Below, piece by piece: positions 1 through 4,109 of a stretch of 11,743 bases of DNA (position 1 is the stretch's first letter; each line of letters opens with the position of its first letter). The notes beneath the pieces are model-generated. The model searched no databases, was not told the origin of the DNA, and saw only the letters and a list, made by a program, of their open reading frames with translations. The translations under genes were made by a program, and so were the position numbers. The stretch spans positions 1 through 11,743 of the forward strand of contig JAGHSP010000142.1 in assembly GCA_018065815.1 (NCBI GenBank), in the 5' to 3' direction. The stretch comes from Candidatus Sodaliphilus limicaballi (GTDB lineage Bacteria > Bacteroidota > Bacteroidia > Bacteroidales > Muribaculaceae).

Positions 1-96
1 CTCGCGGTGGACACCCTTGCCTTCGGCTATAGCCTTCCCACTGTTAGGGCGGCTTGGGGACTTGCACCCGTTAGAATACGTTCGTGCTGGGCGAAC
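1..96 (-). mobile_element. Group II intron (bacterial class C), 5' end, continuing off the left edge
   Basis: Read on the minus strand from 96 leftward, the sequence starts GTTCGCCCAGC, then has GGGTGCAAGTCCC and GCAAGGGTGTCC. These match the start of domain I of class C introns such as those of Bacillus halodurans and Oceanobacillus iheyensis (GTGTGCCCGGC, GGGTGAGAGTCCC, GCAAGGGTGTCC) from memory. Position 96 is taken as the first intron base because the second copy at 2905-2971 diverges at exactly this point. It sits 6 nt after a strong terminator hairpin, which is the known class C target. The ribozyme core and any reverse transcriptase would lie left of the window, so it is unknown whether this copy is complete. 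Confidence 0.85.
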
Positions 97-138
97 CAAA
101 ACAAAAGGTTGGTAATCAAGCGATTATCAACCTTTTTT
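97..138 (-). terminator. Intrinsic terminator (bidirectional) used as intron target
   Basis: Arms 103-117 and 122-136 pair over 15 bp with one G-T pair and a 4-nt loop (AAGC). On the minus strand it is followed by TTTTGTTTTG and then the intron. On the plus strand T133-T138 also give a T tract, so it could stop transcription both ways. No minus-strand gene ending here survives to the right, so its parent gene appears to be lost. Confidence 0.8.
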
Positions 139-218
139 CTTTGTGAAAACACAATGCAATAAGCAAAAAAAACGGCATTTATGCTCAATTTTGCTCAAAA
201 ATTTGCAAAATTCCTCAA

Positions 219-243
219 AAAAACGTGCGCAAAAACGTGCGCA
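219..243. repeat. Two overlapping 13-bp direct repeats upstream of the recombinase start
   Basis: AAAAACGTGCGCA occurs at 219-231 and again at 231-243, a period of 12 bp, followed by TTTTTT. TGCGCA is itself palindromic. It lies 38 bp before the recombinase start codon, where a recombinase arm site or a repressor site could be, but nothing in the sequence proves either role. Confidence 0.4.
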
Positions 244-280
244 TTTTTTGGCAAATTGGCAGGTGTCTCACTATTTGTTT

Positions 281-405
281 ATGGCAAGTACCAGATTTTA
301 CTTAGACACTAGGCGAACAAAGCCTGGTGCAGCTGGAATGTTGAAGCTCGTGATTAACCACAAAACGCAGGCCGAGGAGCATCCCGGTGTCGATTACACC
401 AAGCA
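281..405 (+). pseudogene. Tyrosine recombinase (integrase), N-terminal fragment
   Basis: The ATG at 281 opens MASTRFYLDTRRTK followed by LKLVINHKTQA. This is the usual beginning of Bacteroidales tyrosine recombinases, whose N-terminal arm-type DNA-binding domain starts with a strand of the form MAS-x-FYLDTRR and then LKL-x-x-x-x-HK. A normal protein is about 400 residues, with a catalytic R-H-R-Y domain in the C-terminal half. Here recognisable homology stops after about 35-40 codons and the reading frame runs on into the leader of the four-helix-bundle gene, so no core-binding or catalytic domain remains. It is a dead fragment, and the right end given is approximate. It indicates that an integrative element once began or ended here. 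Confidence 0.6.
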
Positions 406-448
406 AGGTTATCTGCTCTTTCCATATCTTTATCATCGTGTCATTGAA

Positions 449-476
449 AGCGGAGATGTAACGCTTTCGCTCCGCT
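449..476. repeat. Imperfect hairpin in leader of four-helix-bundle gene
   Basis: AGCGGAG at 449-455 and CTCCGCT at 470-476 form a perfect 7-bp inverted repeat around a 14-nt loop. No T tract follows, so it is not a simple terminator. It lies just outside the 16-bp inverted repeat beginning at 483. The rest of 405-553 holds no gene, only the degenerate motif GGTTATTGG, repeated. Confidence 0.4.
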
Positions 477-482
477 ACAGCG

Positions 483-498
483 TGGTTATTGGTTATTG
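483..498 (+). repeat. Left arm of 16-bp inverted repeat bounding the four-helix-bundle cassette
   Basis: TGGTTATTGGTTATTG at 483-498 is the exact reverse complement of 1010-1025. A degenerate third copy (GTGGTTATTGGACATTG) follows at about 502-518. The arms enclose the leader and whole coding region of the four-helix-bundle gene. Confidence 0.8.
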
Positions 499-553
499 TG
501 GAGTGGTTATTGGACATTGTGTAATATGTATTGAGTTTTTGCGTTATTATTGT

Positions 554-1022
554 ATGGAAGAATTTAAATACCCTTTTGAGAATCTGAATGCTTGGCAAGA
601 AGCCAAAAAATATGTGGTTGAGGTTTACCGTGTTCTTGAAACTTTTCCTCAACACGAACGTTTTGCGTTGTGTGACCAAATTCGCAGAGCAGTATTTTCC
701 TGATTTCGGTTGACTGTCAGCGGACGTTATCCCTGGCAAAAGTTGACTCGGTTTATACTATCCCTTGTTAGGGTTGACTGTTATCTCTGTCCCTTCTAAC
801 ATTGCCGAAGGCAGCGGCAGAATGTCTTACAAGGAAAAGGTTCATTTCCTTGAAATTGCCTATGGCTCATTGATGGAAGTGTACTGCCAACTGCAACTGT
901 CTGCTGATTTGGGATATATCTCGCAAGAGCAACTAAATGCGCTAAAGCACACATCTTTCGATGTTTCTAAACTCTTGAGCGGATTGAGAAAGTCGTTCGA
1001 GCAAAAACTCAATAACCAATAA
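554..1022 (+). pseudogene. Four-helix-bundle protein (23S rRNA intervening-sequence type), interrupted
   Basis: Codons 554-691 give 46 residues beginning MEEFKYPFENLNAWQEAKK and ending DQIRRA. Codons 780-1019 resume with VISVPSNIAEGSGR and run another 80 residues. Joined, they make a 126-residue protein with the family's hallmark S-V-P-S-N-I-A-E-G turn and near its usual length of about 120. The family was first seen in intervening sequences of 23S rRNA genes and also occurs as stand-alone genes and as the Avd accessory protein of diversity-generating retroelements. The positively charged bundle is thought to bind nucleic acid. Bases 692-779 interrupt the gene, shift the frame by 88 nt and bring a TGA at 701-703, so the full protein cannot be made. 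The downstream half has only a TTG at 765 as an in-frame start. The right inverted repeat overlaps its last codons. Confidence 0.85.
692..779. other. 88-bp insertion splitting the four-helix-bundle gene
   Basis: Deleting exactly these 88 bases restores an uninterrupted family-like frame (GCA at 689-691 joined to GTT at 780-782). The boundary can slide by 2 bases because GT occurs at both edges. The insert has no terminal inverted repeats. It has an internal periodicity: GTTGACT at 709, 742 and 773, with TATCCCT after the first two, giving units of about 33 and 31 bp. Confidence 0.7.
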
Positions 1023-1025
1023 CCA
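1010..1025 (-). repeat. Right arm of 16-bp inverted repeat bounding the four-helix-bundle cassette
   Basis: CAATAACCAATAACCA is the exact reverse complement of 483-498. It includes the stop codon (1020-1022) of the four-helix-bundle gene, so gene and repeat form one unit of 543 bp (483-1025). Confidence 0.8.
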
Positions 1026-1029
1026 ACTT

Positions 1030-1335
1030 TCAAATTGTCCATTCATTTTCATTGTACCGCAGGTCAGTGAAAATGTCAATGGCTATTTGAAAGTAACAGC
1101 AGGCGCAGCCGCTGAAGAAATAGCGGTCGATCTCGTTGAAAGTGATGCGCGGGTCAAGGTAGATGCAGTGCTGTTCCAATTTCGTGCGCTCCTGTATGAG
1201 CACGCTCATGAACTGGCGGAACAGTTCACGCATGGTGTCGATGCACTCCTGCCTTGCGTCCATATCGTCAATGGCATGTCGCATGGCAAGGAAGACTGTC
1301 TTGACACGGCGCGTCCGCGGAGCTGCTTTCTGTAA
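1030..1335 (-). pseudogene. Phage-like protein, C-terminal fragment (no function recognised)
   Basis: About 100 residues read from near 1335 down to the stop at 1030. They include HAIDDMDARQECIDTMRELF, LIQERTKLEQHCIYLD, ITFNEIDRYFFSG and a final DLRYNENEWTI. The helical, strongly biased composition looks like real coding rather than a chance frame. One line of this stretch is about 58% G+C, well above the neighbouring gene at about 37%. The part of the open frame upstream of about 1335 (MPVEMDWHQG...) is a shadow of the adjacent fragment in another frame. I think it is a remnant of a Bacteroidales phage or integrative-element protein, but I cannot name the family. No start codon of its own is evident. 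Confidence 0.5.
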
Positions 1336-1517
1336 CGAAGCAAGTGCTTGCCCTCGATACACCCTATAACCTTGGTGCCAGTCCATTTCAACAGGCACTT
1401 GACTTTGATGTCAGTTGCAGGATAACCGTCAGCAAGCAAAGTGAACACGAATAGCAGTTGCTTGTCCGTCAGTTCATTCCAACTCTTTGGAAAAGTGAGA
1501 TTGATAGTTTGTTGCAT
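1335..1517 (-). pseudogene. Phage-like small protein, N-terminal fragment
   Basis: It starts at the ATG at 1517 with MQQTINLTFPKSWNELTDKQ, then LLFVFTLLADGYPATDIKVK and CLLKWTGTKVIG. The pattern T-F-P-x-x-W-x-E-L-T-x-K-Q-L-x-x-V-F-x-L-L-A resembles small proteins I associate with Bacteroidales prophage and Mu-like modules. Family-like sequence ends near residue 60, and the frame then continues as a low-quality shadow while real coding switches to the frame of the next fragment. A deletion or frameshift near 1325-1345 therefore joined two genes or two parts of one gene. Its start lies 2 bases beyond the T tract of a terminator, so it has no room for a promoter. Confidence 0.5.
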
Positions 1518-1518
1518 A

Positions 1519-1558
1519 GAAAAAGCCGTTTAAGTACCACAAAAGTACCTAAACGGCT
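1519..1558 (-). terminator. Intrinsic terminator of the secreted carboxypeptidase-regulatory-like gene
   Basis: Arms 1524-1532 and 1550-1558 pair perfectly (AGCCGTTTA/TAAACGGCT). After one mismatch GTAC pairs with GTAC, around a 7-nt loop. On the minus strand five T follow. It lies 31 bp after the stop codon at 1590, which fits termination of that gene. Confidence 0.85.
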
Positions 1559-1589
1559 CTATGCTATAAAAGACAAGGAATTTTACGAT

Positions 1590-2612
1590 TTAATACTCAT
1601 CAAACTTTGTCTGTTTCATGTCTTGAATTTCTTCTTCCAAATTAAATGTGTTTTGGGGCAAGTAATCAGGCAATACAAAATCTCGGGTTTGACTCTTATT
1701 TTTCATTTCTGCTTTTGCATCGTCTTTCTTCATTGCTGTTACTCCTGTAATATATAATTCACAGGCCATAGTCACACCTATAGGCTTTTGTGGATTTATT
1801 GGAGATCGATAGCTAAAATCATGGTACGTACTACAATATGCGACATTAACTAAAGACCGATTAGCATTCTTGTATGTCCAATCACATATTGAAGTATTCC
1901 ATTTTATCAAGGGATGTGAAGTTTGAGTACCAGACTTAAGATTGTCAATAACTGTACGAAAAACTCCGTGAATACTATCGCTTATATTTAATATAGCACG
2001 AGCATCGCCATTCAATGCCTTGAAATATGTTGAGTCTCCAGAAACAGAACTTACTCCATCTCTTTCAACTATATTAATTTTGCCAAGGTTTGTTGAAGGG
2101 TACGGACCTAAGAACACTTTGAAATTAAGCATCCTATCAAGACTCTTGTCCGTCCATTGTCGGCAGGCTCTTACTCGGCGAGTGAACTTTTTAGACTTAC
2201 AATCCTGATAAAAATCTACAATACCTTCTCTATAGATTACCAACTTATTGTTGTTGCGATACACATCACGAAATACTGCCGAGTATTTTATATAATCGTT
2301 TGGAGGCACTACTACCTCTGACAGGTCAAACGCTTTAGGTTGCAATTTTACATCGTCCTTTTGAAGCGAAGCATCTACAGCTAGAGGCTCATAAGCCATC
2401 ATTGTTATTGTAATCTTACCTTTATTAGTTTTGACTAATCCATCAGCCTCTGTCATTTCTAACATCCTGCCGTGTTCGTCAAGCACATAAACACCAATTA
2501 ATGGCTCAAGTGTCTCGCTATCAACAACGCGAAATTGTGCATTTACAACATTTGAAGACAGAAGGAAACAAATGATGTACAATGATTTGACAAATAAGTT
2601 TTGACTATTCAT
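1590..2612 (-). CDS. Secreted protein with carboxypeptidase-regulatory-like domain
   Basis: The 340-residue protein starts at ATG 2612. Residues 1-25 form a signal peptide (charged start, hydrophobic LYIICFLLSS, cleavage after NVVNA), so it is exported. Residues about 26-98 look like the CarboxypepD_reg-like beta-sandwich common at the start of Bacteroidales outer-membrane proteins: FRVVDSETLEPLIGVYVLD, a turn, then KITITMMAYEPL and LSEVVV. The remaining ~240 residues contain YREGIVDFYQDCKSKKFTRR but no family I can name. There is no transmembrane barrel, so it is not a full TonB-dependent receptor. It could be an envelope-associated protein of unknown role. The coding sequence is about 37% G+C in a sampled line. 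It is the only intact gene in the left graveyard, with a possible -7 box upstream and a terminator downstream, so it is probably monocistronic. Confidence 0.75.
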   Translation of the reverse strand: MNSQNLFVKSLYIICFLLSSNVVNAQFRVVDSETLEPLIGVYVLDEHGRMLEMTEADGLVKTNKGKITITMMAYEPLAVDASLQKDDVKLQPKAFDLSEVVVPPNDYIKYSAVFRDVYRNNNKLVIYREGIVDFYQDCKSKKFTRRVRACRQWTDKSLDRMLNFKVFLGPYPSTNLGKINIVERDGVSSVSGDSTYFKALNGDARAILNISDSIHGVFRTVIDNLKSGTQTSHPLIKWNTSICDWTYKNANRSLVNVAYCSTYHDFSYRSPINPQKPIGVTMACELYITGVTAMKKDDAKAEMKNKSQTRDFVLPDYLPQNTFNLEEEIQDMKQTKFDEY

Positions 2613-2633
2613 TTTCTATTCACTTTTGTACTA

Positions 2634-2641
2634 CAAAATTA
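2634..2641 (-). promoter_or_regulatory. Possible Bacteroidales -7 box
   Basis: The minus strand reads TAATTTTG, which fits TAnnTTTG, 21 bp upstream of the ATG at 2612. A convincing -33 TTTG is not present at the expected distance, so this is a weak call. The surrounding 2613-2688 is A+T-rich and contains no gene. Confidence 0.4.
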
Positions 2642-2688
2642 GTAAATTATTGTATTACCTTAATTTAAGAAATACAAATAAAAGTTAT

Positions 2689-2904
2689 TTACCACCTATA
2701 ACCGCCAGACTTCTTTTTATTTTTGAAAATTTTCGGAGTGTACAGTTCTGCGGTAGCAGATCTGTGCCACTCGTGGAACGAATCGGGATAACGGCGTATC
2801 GTGTTCACGCAGTCAGTCATCAGGCGATGGTTGATTGGTTTATCACGCAACACATCCGCTATCTGACTGCGGACAGCATTGACAACGCTGCGCTCATGCA
2901 GCTG
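2689..2904 (-). pseudogene. Phage- or element-like protein, C-terminal fragment
   Basis: Reading starts immediately after the intron fragment and gives about 71 residues to a TAA at 2689. Pieces include VVNAVRSQIADVLRDKPINH, MTDCVNTIRRYPDSFHEW and a basic end KIFKNKKKSGGYRW. The frame is open, helical and around 50% G+C in a sampled line, unlike the A+T-rich spacer beside it, so it is probably genuine coding debris. I do not recognise the family. It has no start: the upstream codons belong to the intron RNA. It runs in the same direction as the two fragments at 1030-1517 and could come from the same lost element. Confidence 0.4.
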
Positions 2905-2971
2905 TAGCCTTCCCACTGTTAGGGCAGCTTGGGGACTTGCACCCGTTAGAATACGTTCGTGCTGGGCGAAC
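2905..2971 (-). mobile_element. Group II intron (class C) 5'-end remnant, 67 bp
   Basis: It matches 30-96 at 66 of 67 positions with no gaps (G at 51 versus A at 2926 region, within GGGCGGCTT/GGGCAGCTT). Both copies end at the same base, marking the intron's first nucleotide. Read on the minus strand it begins GTTCGCCCAGC and ends within domain I, where it abuts the fragment at 2689-2904. No ribozyme core or reverse transcriptase gene follows, so it is inactive. It sits 5 nt beyond a terminator hairpin, the class C target. Confidence 0.85.
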
Positions 2972-3011
2972 ATAAAAAAGTGTATTCTGCAAATTCAGCA
3001 AAATACACTTT
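2972..3011 (-). terminator. Intrinsic terminator of the DUF4465-like gene, intron target
   Basis: Arms 2977-2986 and 3002-3011 are perfect complements (AAAGTGTATT/AATACACTTT). After one mismatch, TGC pairs with GCA around a 7-nt loop. On the minus strand the T tract TTTTTTAT follows and the intron remnant begins directly after it. It lies about 40 bp after the stop codon at 3053. Confidence 0.85.
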
Positions 3012-3052
3012 CTTTAAGAATTGTTGTTCCTAAAACAATGATAGAGAACCTT

Positions 3053-3880
3053 TTACTTTCTTAATATTTTTTTACCGTTCTGGATCACGATTCCCTTGTA
3101 GTCCTCGTTTACACGAACACCGAACAGGTTGTAGGCATCATGTGTTCTGCTTTCAGAGCTCTGCAAAGAAGAAATGCCTGTAAAGTCTTCGTCTACCTCA
3201 ATGTTGTCTAAAGCGAAGTAAGCAGGTGTGTTGAGTCCCCAAGTACCAACGTCGCTACCAGAGAAATAGAATGTGAGCATTGTGACCTTGCCCAGAGCCG
3301 AGAGGTCAACAGTCTTCCAATCCTTCTGAACAACACCGTCCTTGCAGAGGTAGAACTCTACAAAGTTATCTTCATCGTCATCAGCAACGACTGTCACCTT
3401 TAACCATCCGTTAGGATCGTTCTGAAGAGTATTTGAGGTGCCATCGCCGATTGTCTCTGAATTGAGGACGTAAGATGTGGGGCAAACATCCATAGATTTG
3501 ATGACGCGAGGCTTGGCGTCGTTGAAATAAACGTAGGTATAGTCGCCATATACAACAGCGAAGTTCTCTGAACCATTGCTCACAGGTACAGCGAGTTGAT
3601 TATTGTAGCTGCTATTTTCGATGTTTGCATCAATGTAGTTAGAGATAGCCACGCCGCCACCCCAGAAACAACCGTCCATGTAAAGGTCAGTGAGTTCAGA
3701 AGAGAGAGTAGTTTTCTCGTCGGTCCAGCAATAAGTACCATCGCCATAGAGCTGCGGACCCATATACTGAGGATTATCAATCTTAGAAGAGAAATAGTCA
3801 CCTTCAAAGGTCACAACGTCTTGGGCGATAGCCGAAAGAGACACCAGGCAAACAGCCAATAGAGTAAAGATTTTCTTCAT
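3053..3880 (-). CDS. Secreted DUF4465-like protein with C-terminal sorting-type tail
   Basis: The 275-residue protein begins at ATG 3880. Residues 1-20 are a clear signal peptide (MKKIFTLLAVCLVSLSAIAQ). The middle follows the DUF4465 pattern: VVTFEGDYFSSKID, GCFWGGGVAISNYID, a YGDYTYVYF strand, YVLNS and, near residue 215, TPAYFALDNIEVDE. The family is an extracellular beta-sandwich found in secreted Bacteroidota proteins; its ligand is unknown. The last ~30 residues (AYNLFGVRVNEDYKGIVIQN then GKKILRK) match the short tail seen on many Prevotella secreted proteins, which may direct type IX secretion or surface display. It has its own promoter and terminator and is about 47% G+C in a sampled line, plausibly close to host composition. 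It shows no functional link to the restriction operon upstream. Confidence 0.8.
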   Translation of the reverse strand: MKKIFTLLAVCLVSLSAIAQDVVTFEGDYFSSKIDNPQYMGPQLYGDGTYCWTDEKTTLSSELTDLYMDGCFWGGGVAISNYIDANIENSSYNNQLAVPVSNGSENFAVVYGDYTYVYFNDAKPRVIKSMDVCPTSYVLNSETIGDGTSNTLQNDPNGWLKVTVVADDDEDNFVEFYLCKDGVVQKDWKTVDLSALGKVTMLTFYFSGSDVGTWGLNTPAYFALDNIEVDEDFTGISSLQSSESRTHDAYNLFGVRVNEDYKGIVIQNGKKILRK

Positions 3881-3932
3881 TTTATTTGCATTTAAAAAGT
3901 TTATGATGTCAGATATTTTTAAAAATCGGATG

Positions 3933-3965
3933 CAAAGATACTGATTTTTAATAAAATATGCAATT
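3933..3965 (-). promoter_or_regulatory. Promoter of the DUF4465-like gene
   Basis: The minus strand reads TATCTTTG at 3940-3933, a perfect TAnnTTTG -7 box. TTGC lies 19 bp upstream, inside AATTGC at 3965-3960, near the expected -33 position. This leaves a ~45-nt leader before ATG 3880 that includes the 12-bp palindrome ATTTTTAAAAAT at 3915-3926. Confidence 0.75.
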
Positions 3966-3984
3966 ATTTCCTATATTTCATCAG

Positions 3985-4104
3985 TTAATTTGTTGTGCTT
4001 GCCAATGACATAACGACGATGCAGATTAGTCCGTCAGAGCTCAAAGTGATAGCCAATGGTTGGGCACATTTGAACCGCCTGGTTATAATCGTTTTCTCTT
4101 CCAT
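3985..4104 (-). other. Unassigned spacer with a 39-codon open frame
   Basis: Between the nuclease stop and the DUF4465 promoter, ATG 4104 opens a 39-codon frame beginning MEEKTIITRRFKCAQPLAIT. An adjacent frame (positions about 4105-3966) also looks peptide-like, with NQAVQMCPTIGYHFEL, a TGA, then RTNLHRRYVIGKHNKL. Only one of these can be real, and either may be gene debris. There is no promoter and I recognise no family. Confidence 0.2.
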
Positions 4105-4109
4105 GTTTC

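Noticed and set aside
483..520. CRISPR-like or tandem-repeat array from the GGTTATTGG motifs
   Set aside because: Only two or three short degenerate copies with no spacers; better explained as one arm of the cassette's inverted repeat.
302..739. 145-codon minus-strand frame beginning MPGITSADSQPKSGK
   Set aside because: It crosses the 88-bp insertion, the four-helix-bundle codons and the recombinase stub, all explained on the other strand; no domain is visible.
554..1022. Avd accessory gene of a diversity-generating retroelement
   Set aside because: No reverse transcriptase, template repeat or variable-repeat gene is in the window; the protein fits the general four-helix-bundle family and the gene is broken.
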